Positions 43,033 to 51,626 of a stretch of DNA of 64,000 nucleotides are shown here, piece after piece (position 1 is the first letter of the stretch; every line of letters begins with the position of its first letter). The stretch lies in assembly GCF_037908215.1 (NCBI RefSeq), contig NZ_JBBLZC010000002.1:1-64000 (forward strand), given 5' to 3'. This DNA comes from Benzoatithermus flavus. Lineage in GTDB: Bacteria > Pseudomonadota > Alphaproteobacteria > Geminicoccales > Geminicoccaceae. A model generated the notes under the pieces. The model did not search any database, was not told the DNA's origin, and saw only the letters and a list, made by a program, of their open reading frames with translations. Both the position numbers and the translations under genes were made by a program.

Positions 43033-43917
43033 TCAGCCCGTGACGAACTCGTCCCGCCGGTAGCCCTGCAGATAGAGAAGAGCCGTGAGATCCCCGTGAT
43101 CGATCCGGACCGGCGCTTGCGCCCGCACGCGCGGATGCGCGTGGTAGGCGACGCCGAGGCCGGCGGCCCGGATCATCGGCAGGTCGTTGGCGCCGTCGCC
43201 GACCGCCATGGTCTCGGCGTCGGCGAGTCCCAGCCGGTCACGCAGGCTGCAGAGGGTCGCAAGCTTGGCGGCCGAGCCGTGCACCTCGCCGATCAGGCGT
43301 CCGGTCAGCCGATCATCCGCGATCTCGAGTTCGTTGGCCTGCTCGACGTCGAAGCCGCACAGGCGCTGCACGTGACGGGTGAAGGCGGTGAAGCCGCCCG
43401 AGACCAGGGCGGTGCAGGCGCCGTGCGCGCGCATGGTCCGGACCAGCGTGCGCGCGCCCGGCATCAGACGGAGGCGCTCCTCGATCACCGCTGCGATGGC
43501 GCGCTGCGGCAGGCCAGCGAGCAGCGCCACACGCTCGCGCAGCGCCGCCTCGAAGTCGAGCTCGCCGTTCATCGCCCGCCGGGTCACTTCCGCGATCTGC
43601 GGCTTGATGCCGGCGAAATCCGCGAGCTCGTCGATGCACTCGATCGTGATGATCGTACTGTCCATATCGGAGACGAGGAGCCGCTTGCGGCGATGCTGCG
43701 GCGACAGCACGGCGAGATCGACCGCAAGGCCGCCGAGCAGCGGCTCGAGCCGTGCCTTCGTCTCGCCGGGCTCCAGCTCCTCGGTCGCGATCTCGGCCGC
43801 GGCCGCCTCGCCGAGCCAGTGCTGCTTGCCGCGCAGCGCCTTTTCGGCTTCCTCCACGAGGCGACCGTCGAGGGGTGACCGGTCGGGATCGGCGATCAGA
43901 CAGGCGACGGCCGGCAT
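43033..43917 (-). CDS. serB: phosphoserine phosphatase
   Basis: A 294-residue HAD-superfamily enzyme making serine from phosphoserine. The nucleophile motif DMDST is at residues 84-88; later motifs are ALVSGGFTAFTRHV and the metal-binding AVGDGANDLPMIRAAGLGVA. The N-terminal 75 residues are an ACT-like regulatory part. I chose the ATG at 43917; a TTG at 43932 is possible. It is divergent from miaA with start codons only 26 bases apart, so each promoter must lie within the other gene or be very compact. Confidence 0.94.
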   Translation of the reverse strand: MPAVACLIADPDRSPLDGRLVEEAEKALRGKQHWLGEAAAAEIATEELEPGETKARLEPLLGGLAVDLAVLSPQHRRKRLLVSDMDSTIITIECIDELADFAGIKPQIAEVTRRAMNGELDFEAALRERVALLAGLPQRAIAAVIEERLRLMPGARTLVRTMRAHGACTALVSGGFTAFTRHVQRLCGFDVEQANELEIADDRLTGRLIGEVHGSAAKLATLCSLRDRLGLADAETMAVGDGANDLPMIRAAGLGVAYHAHPRVRAQAPVRIDHGDLTALLYLQGYRRDEFVTG

Positions 43918-43943
43918 GGATGAAGGGTCCAAGGAGGAGGAAG

Positions 43944-44882
43944 GTGATCGATGCGCTCGTTGTCATAGGCGGCAGCACGGCGAGCGGCAAGTCGACCTTG
44001 GCGCTCGCCGTGGCACGGGCTCTGGACGGCGTCGTCGTCAACGCCGACAGCCAGCAGCTCTTCCAGGATCTGCCGATCCTGACCGCGCGGCCGACGCCGG
44101 CGGACGAGGCGGTGGTACCGCACCGGCTCTACGGCGTGCTCGCCGCGGACGAGCAGCCCTCGGTCGGTCGCTGGCTGACGCTCGTCGAGCCGGTGCTCGC
44201 AGCCTGCCGGGCCGAAGGGCGGCCCGCCATCGTCACCGGCGGCACCGGCCTCTACCTGCATGCGCTCCTGCACGGCATGCCCGAGATGCCGGAGATCCCG
44301 GCGGACCTGCGTAGCAGCTTGCGGGCATGGGCCGAGAGGATCGACGGCGCCGCGCTGCACGAACGTCTCGCCATGCGCGATCCCGTCATGGCCGCCCGCC
44401 TGCGGCCGAGCGACACGCAGCGCCTGCTGCGGGCGCTCGAGGTGGTCGAGGCGACCGGGCGGTCGCTCGCCGAATGGCAGGAGGCACCCAGACGGTGCAT
44501 CCCGCTGCCCGAACGTCGCCTCGGCATCGCTCTGCTGCCGCCGCCCGCCGTCGTGAACCCGCGGATCGAAGCACGGCTCGAGGTCATGCTGAAGGGCGGT
44601 GCGCTCGAAGAGGTGGAAACGCTCCTGCAGCGCCGTCCGGATGCGCTGCGCCTGCCGACCGCCAAGATCCACGGCCTGCGCGAGCTCGCGGCCCTGCTCC
44701 AGGGACGCCTCGGCCTGGAGGAGGCGAAGCGGTCGATCGCCGCCCAGATCCGCCAGTACGCCAAGCGGCAGCGCACCTGGTTCCGCCACCAGCTGCCGGA
44801 GCTGCAGTCGATGGCGGCGCTCGGCGATTCGGCGTCGCTGCGGCAGGCCATCCTCGCCATGGCGCGCGAGCGGCTCGCCTGA
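43944..44882 (+). CDS. miaA: tRNA dimethylallyltransferase MiaA
   Basis: A 312-residue enzyme adding dimethylallyl to A37 of tRNAs reading UNN codons. The P-loop GGSTASGKST is at residues 9-18, followed by VVNADSQQLFQDLPILTARP, IVTGGTGLYLHALLHG, and the C-terminal QYAKRQRTWFRHQ. I chose GTG at 43944 because an AAGGAGG site sits six bases upstream (43931-43937); an ATG at 43920 lies before that site and would overlap it. Length then matches the family. The gene order serB-miaA is common in alphaproteobacteria. Confidence 0.93.
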   Translation: MIDALVVIGGSTASGKSTLALAVARALDGVVVNADSQQLFQDLPILTARPTPADEAVVPHRLYGVLAADEQPSVGRWLTLVEPVLAACRAEGRPAIVTGGTGLYLHALLHGMPEMPEIPADLRSSLRAWAERIDGAALHERLAMRDPVMAARLRPSDTQRLLRALEVVEATGRSLAEWQEAPRRCIPLPERRLGIALLPPPAVVNPRIEARLEVMLKGGALEEVETLLQRRPDALRLPTAKIHGLRELAALLQGRLGLEEAKRSIAAQIRQYAKRQRTWFRHQLPELQSMAALGDSASLRQAILAMARERLA

Positions 44883-44949
44883 TCCTTGTCGCGATACGAC
44901 CTCTTGAAAAGCCGGATCCGCTCACCAACGTCAGGCCGGAGCGGTGACC

Positions 44950-45019
44950 GGGCCCCTCTCACAGCCCAGCGGCTGCGATGTCGGCACCCTCGTTGGCATC
45001 CACCGACCTTGAGGGGCCC
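44950..45019 (+). promoter_or_regulatory. structured terC leader that masks the ribosome-binding site
   Basis: GGGCCCCTC (44950-44958) pairs perfectly with GAGGGGCCC (45011-45019). The 3' arm contains the GAGGGG ribosome site five bases before the terC ATG at 45022. Inside the closing stem two further helices fit: CAGCC/GGCTG (44962-44966/44971-44975) and either GTCGG/CCGAC (44980-44984/45003-45007) or the competing GATGTC/GGCATC (44977-44982/44995-45000). The layout is a three-way junction able to switch access to the start site. TerC-type genes are known targets of the yybP-ykoY manganese riboswitch, but its GGGGAGUA core is not seen here. Confidence 0.55.
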
Positions 45020-45021
45020 AC

Positions 45022-46140
45022 ATGAGCGAGCTCCCGAATCTCGTCCTCGACCATCTCGCCACCGGGCGCGACCTCGCCTCACAGGCGATCGCGGCCGTCG
45101 CACCCCTGCTCGAACCTCTGGAGCCGGTCCTGTTCCGGGAGGCGTTCGGCAAGCCGGCCTGGATGTGGCTTGCCTTCCTCGCCCTCGTCCTCCTCCTGCT
45201 CGCCTTCGATCTCGGCATCCTGCACCGCCGCTCGCGCGCGATCGGCGTGCGCGAGAGCCTGGCGCTCAGCGCCGGCTACATTCTCGTGGCGCTCGCCTTC
45301 GGTGCCTGGGTCTGGAGCAGCCTCGGGCCCGAGGCCGGCCTCAACTATCTCACCGGGTTCTTCGTCGAGAAGAGCCTCGCCATGGACAACGTGTTCGTGA
45401 TCGCGATGATCCTGGGCTACTTCGCGATCCCGCGTCAATACCATCACCTCGTCCTGTTCTGGGGCATCCTGGGCGTGATCGTGCTGCGCGCGATCATGAT
45501 CGGCCTCGGTGCCGCGCTCATCGCCGAGTTCCACTGGGTGCTCTACCTGTTCGGCGCGTTCCTGATCGTCACCGGGGCGAAGATGCTCCTGTTCGCCTCG
45601 CACGAGAAGGCGAGCCTCGGCGGCAACCCGGTCCTGCGCCTTCTGCAGCGCCGTTTGCGCGTCACCGATCGCCTGCACGGCGAGCGCTTCTTCGTCCGGC
45701 TGCCCGATCCCGAGACCGGCCGACCCCTGCTCTGGGCAACGCCGCTGTTCCTGGCCCTTGTCCTGATCGAGCTCGCCGATCTCGTGTTCGCGGTCGATTC
45801 GGTGCCGGCGGTGTTCGCGATCACCCAGGACCCGTTCGTGGTCTACACCTCGAACATCTTCGCGATCCTTGGCCTGCGGGCGCTCTACTTTGCGCTCGCC
45901 GCCATGATCCACCGCTTCCGCTACCTGAAATACGCGCTGGCCCTGGTGCTCCTGTTCATCGGCAACAAGATCTTCCTCGCCGAGCTCGTGGGCAAGATTC
46001 CGCCGCTCGTCTCGCTGTCGGTGACGCTGGGCCTGTTCGCGGGCGGCGTTCTGTTCAGCCTCTGGCGCACGTCCCGCGACAATGAGCGGACGGCCCCCTC
46101 GAGCGAGCACCGAGGGCAGCCCCTCCGATCGCAGCGTTGA
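45022..46140 (+). CDS. TerC-family integral membrane protein (putative metal exporter)
   Basis: A 372-residue protein with eight or nine membrane helices. TerC signature residues are in LAFDLGILHRRSRAIGVRES, FFVEKSLAMDNVFVIAMI, and IELADLVFAVDSVPAVFAIT followed by DPFVVYTSNIFAILGLRALY. The acidic residues in helices likely bind divalent metal. Members such as Alx and MeeF/MeeY support manganese export or metal loading of secreted enzymes (established for some), while the tellurite link is historical. Expression appears to be controlled through the leader hairpin. A charged C-terminal tail ends the protein. Confidence 0.93.
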   Translation: MSELPNLVLDHLATGRDLASQAIAAVAPLLEPLEPVLFREAFGKPAWMWLAFLALVLLLLAFDLGILHRRSRAIGVRESLALSAGYILVALAFGAWVWSSLGPEAGLNYLTGFFVEKSLAMDNVFVIAMILGYFAIPRQYHHLVLFWGILGVIVLRAIMIGLGAALIAEFHWVLYLFGAFLIVTGAKMLLFASHEKASLGGNPVLRLLQRRLRVTDRLHGERFFVRLPDPETGRPLLWATPLFLALVLIELADLVFAVDSVPAVFAITQDPFVVYTSNIFAILGLRALYFALAAMIHRFRYLKYALALVLLFIGNKIFLAELVGKIPPLVSLSVTLGLFAGGVLFSLWRTSRDNERTAPSSEHRGQPLRSQR

Positions 46141-46165
46141 CCTTGTCAAGGGGGCTCATTAGTGT
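46137..46165 (+). promoter_or_regulatory. sigma-70-type promoter of ilvBNC
   Basis: TTGACC (46137-46142), a 17-base spacer and TAGTGT (46160-46165) lie across the terC stop codon, 90 bases upstream of the ilvB start. A CCCCGA/TCGGGG hairpin follows in the leader (about 46176-46199). I saw no clear branched-chain-rich leader peptide here. Confidence 0.5.
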
Positions 46166-46253
46166 CCGGTTTCCCCGATGCGCGACGCCGTCGGGGTCGT
46201 TCCGGCAAGTCAACTTCAAGTGGAACGGGCGCGATGGCCCGAGGAGCCTCTCG

Positions 46254-48050
46254 ATGACCGCTGCGACGACGCAGACCGCCACGACACTGGACCCGCAGGC
46301 CATGACGGGTGCGCAGGTCGTCATTCAGGCGTTGGTCGAGCAGGGTGTAGAGGTAATCTTCGGCTATCCCGGAGGAGCGGTGCTGCCGCTCTACGACGCC
46401 CTGTTCCAGCAGGACAGGATCCGGCACGTTCTCGTCCGCCACGAGCAGGCGGCGGTCCATGCCGCCGAGGGCTATGCCCGCTCGACCGGCAAGGTCGGCG
46501 TCGTCCTCGTGACCTCGGGGCCCGGTGCGACCAACGCCGTCACCGGGCTCACCGACGCGCTCATGGACTCGGTGCCGGTGGTCTGCCTCACCGGGCAGGT
46601 GCCGACCCACATGATCGGCAACGATGCCTTCCAGGAGGCCGACACGGTCGGCATCACCCGGCCCTGCACCAAGCACAACTACCTCGTGAAGCGGGCCGAG
46701 GACCTCGCCCAGGTGATCCACGAGGCGTTCCACGTCGCCCGCTCCGGGCGGCCGGGGCCGGTCGTGATCGATCTGCCCAAGAACATCCAGATGGCGAAGG
46801 CCCCCTACAAGGGCAGGGACGAGGTCAGGCACCGCACCTACCATCCCAAGGTCGAGCCCGATGCGGCCCGGATCGAGGAGGCGGCGGAGCTCCTGGCCGG
46901 TGCCCAGCGGCCGATCTTCTATGTCGGCGGCGGGGTCGTGAACGCCGGACCCAAGGCCTGCGCCATGCTGACCGAGCTCGTGCGCGCGACCGGCTATCCG
47001 ATCACGCTCACCCTCATGGGCCTCGGCGCCTATCCCGCGAGCGATCCGCAGTTCATCGGCATGCTCGGCATGCACGGCACTTTTGAAGCCAACATGGCGA
47101 TGCACGACTGCGACGTCATGATCTGCATCGGCGCCCGCTTCGACGACCGGGTCACCGGCCGGCTCGACGGCTTCAGCCCGCGCAGCAAGAAGATCCACGT
47201 CGACATCGACCCGTCCTCGATCAACAAGAACGTGGCGGTGGACGTGCCGATCGTGGGCGATGCCGAGAAGACCATCGCAGCGCTCATGGCCGCCTGGCAG
47301 CGGCGCTCGAACGCGGTGAGCCGCGAGAAGATCGAGCCCTGGTGGGCACAGATCCGGGAGTGGCAGGCGAAGGACTCGTTCCGTTTCCGCCAGGACGGCC
47401 GGATCATCAAGCCGCAGACCGTGATCCGCCGCCTCTGGGAGGCGACGCGGGAGCGCGACGTCTACGTCACGACCGACGTCGGCCAGCACCAGATGTGGGC
47501 GGCGCAGCATTTCCGGTTCGACAAACCGCTGCGCTGGATGACCTCGGGCGGGCTCGGCACGATGGGTTACGGCTTTCCGGCCGCGCTCGGGGTGCAGATC
47601 GCGCACCCCGATGCCACCGTGCTCTGCATCTCGGGCGACGCCTCCTTCCTGATGAACATGCAGGAGATGTCGACTGCGATGCAGTACCGGCTGCCGGTCA
47701 AGACGTTCATCCTCAACAACAGCTACATGGGCATGGTCCGGCAGTGGCAGGACTTCTTCCACGGCTCGCGGCACGCCGAGAGCTACATGGACAGCCTGCC
47801 CGACTTCGTGAAGCTCGCCGAGGCGTTCGGCGCCGTGGGCCTGCGCGCCGAGACCGTGGATCAGCTCGATGCCGTGATCGAGTCGGCGCTGCGCGCCGAC
47901 AAGCCGGTGATCGCCGACATCGTCGTCGAGCGCGCGGAGAACGTCTACCCGATGATCCCGGGTGGTGCCGCCCACAACGAGATCAAGCTGAGCCCCGAGG
48001 ACGAGGGCAGGCACGAGGCCATTTCCGAAGAGGGCATGGTCCTCGTCTGA
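46254..48050 (+). CDS. ilvB: acetolactate synthase large (catalytic) subunit
   Basis: A 598-residue thiamine-diphosphate enzyme making acetolactate or acetohydroxybutyrate, the first common step to valine, leucine and isoleucine. The catalytic glutamate lies in VRHEQAAVHAAEGYARSTGK, the cofactor site in GDASFLMNMQEMSTAMQYRL with NNSYMGMVRQWQ after it, and the FAD-contact region near NAGPKACAMLTELV. The ATG at 46254 follows GAGGAGCCTC. It heads the ilvB-ilvN-ilvC cluster. Confidence 0.96.
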   Translation: MTAATTQTATTLDPQAMTGAQVVIQALVEQGVEVIFGYPGGAVLPLYDALFQQDRIRHVLVRHEQAAVHAAEGYARSTGKVGVVLVTSGPGATNAVTGLTDALMDSVPVVCLTGQVPTHMIGNDAFQEADTVGITRPCTKHNYLVKRAEDLAQVIHEAFHVARSGRPGPVVIDLPKNIQMAKAPYKGRDEVRHRTYHPKVEPDAARIEEAAELLAGAQRPIFYVGGGVVNAGPKACAMLTELVRATGYPITLTLMGLGAYPASDPQFIGMLGMHGTFEANMAMHDCDVMICIGARFDDRVTGRLDGFSPRSKKIHVDIDPSSINKNVAVDVPIVGDAEKTIAALMAAWQRRSNAVSREKIEPWWAQIREWQAKDSFRFRQDGRIIKPQTVIRRLWEATRERDVYVTTDVGQHQMWAAQHFRFDKPLRWMTSGGLGTMGYGFPAALGVQIAHPDATVLCISGDASFLMNMQEMSTAMQYRLPVKTFILNNSYMGMVRQWQDFFHGSRHAESYMDSLPDFVKLAEAFGAVGLRAETVDQLDAVIESALRADKPVIADIVVERAENVYPMIPGGAAHNEIKLSPEDEGRHEAISEEGMVLV

Positions 48051-48139
48051 AGCCCTGATCCAGGAACCGACTTGTCACGGAGGCTCATGCAGCGTAAGGC
48101 CGCCCGAGCCTTCGTGACCGCTCATCCCTTCGAGGCCCC

Positions 48140-48664
48140 ATGAAGCTTCCTGAAGAAGAGCGCCGCCACACGATCGTGGTGCTCGTCGACAACGAGCCCG
48201 GTGTGCTCGCCCGGGTGATCGGTCTCTTTTCCGGCCGCGGCTACAACATCGAGAGCCTGACCGTGGCCGTGGTCGACAAGGAGCGTGGACTCTCGCGCAT
48301 CAACATCGTCACGAGCGGCACCGAGTTCGTGATCGAGCAGATCAAGGCCCTGCTCGCGAAGCTCGTTCCCGTGCACAGGGTGCAGGACCTCACGGTCGAG
48401 GGACCGCATGTCGAGCGCGAGCTGGCCCTGGTCAAGGTCAGCGGCGACCGCGAACGCCTGATCCAGGCCCTGCGGCTCGCCGACTTCATGCACGCGCGGC
48501 TCGTGGACAGCATGCCGGGCAGCTTCGTCTTCGAGGTCACCGGCACCTCGGACGAGCTCGACGCCTTCATCGCCCTGATCGAGCCGGTCGAGGTCAGCCG
48601 GGCGGGTGTCGTCGCCATCGGCCGCGGCGACACCATCCTCATGCCCGACGCTGCGCGGGTCTGA
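48140..48664 (+). CDS. ilvN: acetolactate synthase small (regulatory) subunit
   Basis: A 174-residue ACT-domain subunit that activates the catalytic subunit and confers valine feedback inhibition. It shows HTIVVLVDNEPGVLARVIGL, FSGRGYNIESLTVAVVD, and a C-terminal half with VTGTSDELDAFIALIEPV. Size matches the short IlvH-type form. It sits 89 bases after ilvB and 69 before ilvC. Confidence 0.96.
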   Translation: MKLPEEERRHTIVVLVDNEPGVLARVIGLFSGRGYNIESLTVAVVDKERGLSRINIVTSGTEFVIEQIKALLAKLVPVHRVQDLTVEGPHVERELALVKVSGDRERLIQALRLADFMHARLVDSMPGSFVFEVTGTSDELDAFIALIEPVEVSRAGVVAIGRGDTILMPDAARV

Positions 48665-48733
48665 CGGAAAATCCCCCAAGGGCGGCCGGTCCGCCCGCGG
48701 GGAGCGAGCGAACGGGTAGGGAGAGTGAGCCCC

Positions 48734-49753
48734 ATGCGCGTCTATTACGATGCCGACGCCGATCTCAATCTGATCAAGAGCAAGAAGGTCGCCATCGTCG
48801 GCTATGGCAGCCAGGGCTTCGGCCACGCCAACAACCTGAAGGACAGTGGTGTTGCCGAGGTCGCGGTGGCCTTGAAGGCGAATTCGCCCACGCGCCAGAA
48901 GGTCGAGGCCGCGGGCCTCAAGTGCATGACCCCGGCCGAGGCCGCGAAGTGGGCCGACGTGGTCATGGTGCTCGTGCCCGACGAGCTGCAGGCCGACCTC
49001 TACCGTGACGAGCTCGGCCCCAACATGAAGGAGGGGGCGGCTCTCCTGTTCGCCCACGGCTTCAACATCCACTTCAAGCTCATCGAGCCGCGCCCCGATC
49101 TCGACGTGCTGATGGTGGCGCCCAAGGGCCCCGGCCATCTCGTCCGTGCCGAGTACGTCAAGGGCGGCGGTGTTCCCTGCCTCGTCGCCATCCACCAGGA
49201 TGCCTCGGGCGGTGCGCTCGACCTCGGCCTGTCTTATGCCAGCGCCATCGGCGGCGGCCGGGCCGGCGTGATCGAGACCACCTTCAAGGAGGAGTGCGAG
49301 ACCGACCTGTTCGGCGAGCAGGTCGTGCTCTGCGGCGGCCTCTCGGCCCTGATCCAGGCCGGCTACGAGACGCTGGTCGAGGCCGGCTACGCGCCCGAGA
49401 TGGCCTACTTCGAGTGCCTGCACGAGGTGAAGCTGATCGTGGACCTGATCTACGAGGGCGGCCTCGCCAACATGCGCTACTCGATCAGCAACACGGCCGA
49501 GTACGGCGACTACAAGACCGGCCCGCGCATCATCACCGACGAGACCAGGGCCGAGATGAAGCGCGTCCTGGCCGACATCCAGGAGGGCCGCTTCGCCCGC
49601 GACTGGGTGCTCGAGAACAAGGCCGGCCAGGTGAGCTTCAAGGCCATGCGCCGCCGCCACGCCGAGCACCCCATCGAGCAGGTCGGCGAGCGGCTGCGCG
49701 CCATGATGCCCTGGATCGCCAAGGGCAAGCTGGTCGACAAGAGCCGGAACTGA
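48734..49753 (+). CDS. ilvC: ketol-acid reductoisomerase (NADP+)
   Basis: A 339-residue class I KARI converting acetolactate to dihydroxyisovalerate. The Rossmann motif VAIVGYGSQGFGHANNLKDS, the Mg-binding DLFGEQVVLCGGL and ECLHEVKLIVDLIYEGG, and the C-terminal SISNTAEYGDY are intact. ANSPTRQKVEAAG follows the beta2 strand that sets cofactor preference. The ATG at 48734 fits the family; a GTG at 48725 is also in frame. It ends the ilv cluster and is followed by a hairpin. Confidence 0.97.
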   Translation: MRVYYDADADLNLIKSKKVAIVGYGSQGFGHANNLKDSGVAEVAVALKANSPTRQKVEAAGLKCMTPAEAAKWADVVMVLVPDELQADLYRDELGPNMKEGAALLFAHGFNIHFKLIEPRPDLDVLMVAPKGPGHLVRAEYVKGGGVPCLVAIHQDASGGALDLGLSYASAIGGGRAGVIETTFKEECETDLFGEQVVLCGGLSALIQAGYETLVEAGYAPEMAYFECLHEVKLIVDLIYEGGLANMRYSISNTAEYGDYKTGPRIITDETRAEMKRVLADIQEGRFARDWVLENKAGQVSFKAMRRRHAEHPIEQVGERLRAMMPWIAKGKLVDKSRN

Positions 49754-49771
49754 CGCCGGCCCGACAAGGCC

Positions 49772-49798
49772 TCCCAGCCGGTACCCGGCCGGCTGGGA
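49772..49798 (+). terminator. hairpin terminator after ilvC
   Basis: TCCCAGCCGG (49772-49781) pairs perfectly with CCGGCTGGGA (49789-49798), loop of seven, 19 bases after the ilvC stop. A pyrimidine-rich tract follows rather than a clean U run. It also separates ilvC from the convergent membrane protein gene. Confidence 0.6.
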
Positions 49799-49919
49799 AC
49801 TATCCCCTCTCTCCCGGCCTTTTTCCCCGCGAGACCCTGTCGCTTTCGAGGGGAGCGGGCCATGACTGAGTACGAGCACAGGCTCCGGATGCACGCCGAT
49901 CCGGACGTGCTTGATCTCC

Positions 49920-51353
49920 TCAGCCGCCCGGCAGCCAGACCTCGATCGTCCCCGGCCGGGGGCTCGGGCGGAAGCGTGTGAAGTCCGTGGGCTCGCCCGG
50001 CGCCGGTCGGCCGTCGGTCGCGAGCTCGTTCCTGGCTCCCTGCAGCAGTCGTTCCGCCGTCAGGCGGTCCTCGGGGTAGAAATAGCGCACGCTCGCCGTT
50101 CCGATCGGAAAGCGCACCGGAACGAGCTGGACCGAGTCGGCGCCGCGGCGCTGCAACGTGTTCTGCAGGGCTTCGGCGCGAGCGGCGCTGGCATCGTCCC
50201 CGGCGGTGAAATGGACGAAAATCCTGGCCTCCGCCGGAAGCCTCGCCTCCACCGCGGGACGCGGCCGGGGAACCGGTGCGGGCGGCGCAGGAGCGATCGC
50301 CAGAGCCGGATCGGGCGCCGCCGGCGGCGGGCCCGGCAGCGTCGCCGGCTCGTCCTGCAGCTCGAGCGGCCTGAGTGCCACCGCGGGCGGCTCGGGTGCT
50401 TTGAGCGGCTCACCCACGCCCTGCGCCGATGGCTTTTTCGGCACCGCCATGGGCGGCCTCCTCGGGCTCGTTTCCACCGGCCTTGGCGGCGGCTGCGGTG
50501 CCGGTGCCACGGCGGAAGGCGACGGGCTCTCCTCGGGAAACCACAACATGGTGGCGTCGCGATTGCCCGAGAGCTGGAACGCGACGAAGGCGAGGCCGAA
50601 GCCGGTGCCGGCAGCCACGATCCAGGCGAGCAGCAGGAAGAGCCAGCGCCTCCAGTTCCGTCCGGCCCCATGTTCGTGCGCAGTCTGCGGATAGGCATGG
50701 TGGAACGACGTCGCCGCATCAGGGCGGCGCAGGCGGCGCGTGGCCGGCAGAGGCTCGGCATCCGGCAGCGGCATCGCTACGGGCGCTGCCATCGGCTCGG
50801 GCGAGGCTGCAACCGGCGAGGCGGGCATCGTGCTCGCCGGGTGAGAGCACGGCGGTGGCTGTGGCGGATCGTACGGTGCCGGGGTCGGCGGCACGCTGCG
50901 GACGAGCGGCGCCGACGGGGGCTGCGCCGGCACCGGGCTTCCGCGCTCGCGCAGGAGCGCATGGGCATGGCGACGCAGCACGGCGAACACGCGATCCTCG
51001 GCCGGACCGCGCCCGAGCGTATGATGGAGCGCCGCGTTGTCCCAGAGATCGGCCAGAGCCCCCTCGAGCGCTCGATCCGCGAGCACCGGATCGCCCAGCG
51101 TGCGCAGGAGCGTCTCGCGCAGGCGCCCGCCCTGCCAGGCGCGCAGCTCGGCGAGGCCGACGGGATCCCGCGCCGCGCACCGCTCGAGAGCGGCGGCGAG
51201 CGCCGGATCCCCGCCGACGATCTCGGGAGGCGGCGTGCGCTGCCCGGAACGGGGCGGCTCTGTCGGGGACGACGATGTCGGGCGAAGGCTCGAAGGGTGC
51301 TCCGGTGCGTCTTCGGGGAGGCGCCGACGAGCCGGATCGGAGGAGCGTCGCAT
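49920..51353 (-). CDS. membrane protein with ECF-sigma-like N-terminus and LytR_C-like C-terminus
   Basis: A 477-residue protein in three parts. Residues about 49-135 resemble region 2 of an ECF sigma factor (LRETLLRTLGDPVLADRALE, DLWDNAALHHTLGRGPAEDR, VFAVLRRHAHALLRERG). A Pro-rich linker (about 138-230) leads to one membrane helix (about 237-259, WLFLLLAWIVAAGTGFGLAF). After a second Pro/Ala-rich linker a domain at about 375-445 (ARIFVHFTAGDDASAARAEA; VRYFYPEDRLTAERLLQGA) looks like LytR_C. The sigma-like part would face the cytoplasm and the LytR_C-like part the periplasm. No region 4 helix-turn-helix is seen, so it may not bind promoters itself. Assignments are by eye. It is the last gene of a four-gene minus-strand cluster. 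Confidence 0.75.
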   Translation of the reverse strand: MRRSSDPARRRLPEDAPEHPSSLRPTSSSPTEPPRSGQRTPPPEIVGGDPALAAALERCAARDPVGLAELRAWQGGRLRETLLRTLGDPVLADRALEGALADLWDNAALHHTLGRGPAEDRVFAVLRRHAHALLRERGSPVPAQPPSAPLVRSVPPTPAPYDPPQPPPCSHPASTMPASPVAASPEPMAAPVAMPLPDAEPLPATRRLRRPDAATSFHHAYPQTAHEHGAGRNWRRWLFLLLAWIVAAGTGFGLAFVAFQLSGNRDATMLWFPEESPSPSAVAPAPQPPPRPVETSPRRPPMAVPKKPSAQGVGEPLKAPEPPAVALRPLELQDEPATLPGPPPAAPDPALAIAPAPPAPVPRPRPAVEARLPAEARIFVHFTAGDDASAARAEALQNTLQRRGADSVQLVPVRFPIGTASVRYFYPEDRLTAERLLQGARNELATDGRPAPGEPTDFTRFRPSPRPGTIEVWLPGG

Positions 51354-51429
51354 GGGTCACGCGCTCCATGCTCGTTGCGGCACGACGCGCCGGGCCCCGA
51401 TCGCGGCGCCGGCGCGTCGGCAGGCCGGC

Positions 51430-51618
51430 TCAGCCGGCGTCGCGTCGCTTCTCGGGCGGAACGCCGCGCGTGCCGCTCCCGCCGCCGGGACCGTCCCCGT
51501 GCGGCGTCTGCTTCTGGCCTGGCTTGTTGCGCTTCTCGGGATCGATATGGCCCTCCTTCGATGCCTTGCCGGGACCGCCTGCCTGGTGCTTCTCGGCCTC
51601 TGTCTGTTTCTGTGCCAT
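51430..51618 (-). CDS. small hydrophilic protein, 62 aa
   Basis: A 62-residue protein without hydrophobic core, rich in Lys, Gly, Glu, Pro and Gln (AEKHQAGGPGKASKEGHIDP, EKRNKPGQKQTPHGDGPG). The composition is that of an intrinsically disordered, heat-soluble stress protein; I do not recognise a named family. A GAGGTG ribosome site precedes the ATG and the gene starts eight bases after the stop of the hibernation-factor gene, so co-translation is likely. That spacing is the main support for it being real. Confidence 0.6.
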   Translation of the reverse strand: MAQKQTEAEKHQAGGPGKASKEGHIDPEKRNKPGQKQTPHGDGPGGGSGTRGVPPEKRRDAG

Positions 51619-51626
51619 CGGTCACC

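Noticed and set aside
44883..45021. Calling the terC leader a yybP-ykoY riboswitch
   Set aside because: The conserved GGGGAGUA core is not seen, so only a structured leader is claimed.
46166..46253. A valine-containing leader peptide before ilvB (frame from 46178)
   Set aside because: The frame has only a short GVV stretch and no early stop; it runs on into ilvB, so it does not look like an attenuator peptide.
46146..48014. A 622-codon minus-strand frame opposite ilvB
   Set aside because: Antisense shadow of ilvB with His/Asp/Arg-rich composition; the plus-strand protein carries all ilvB motifs.
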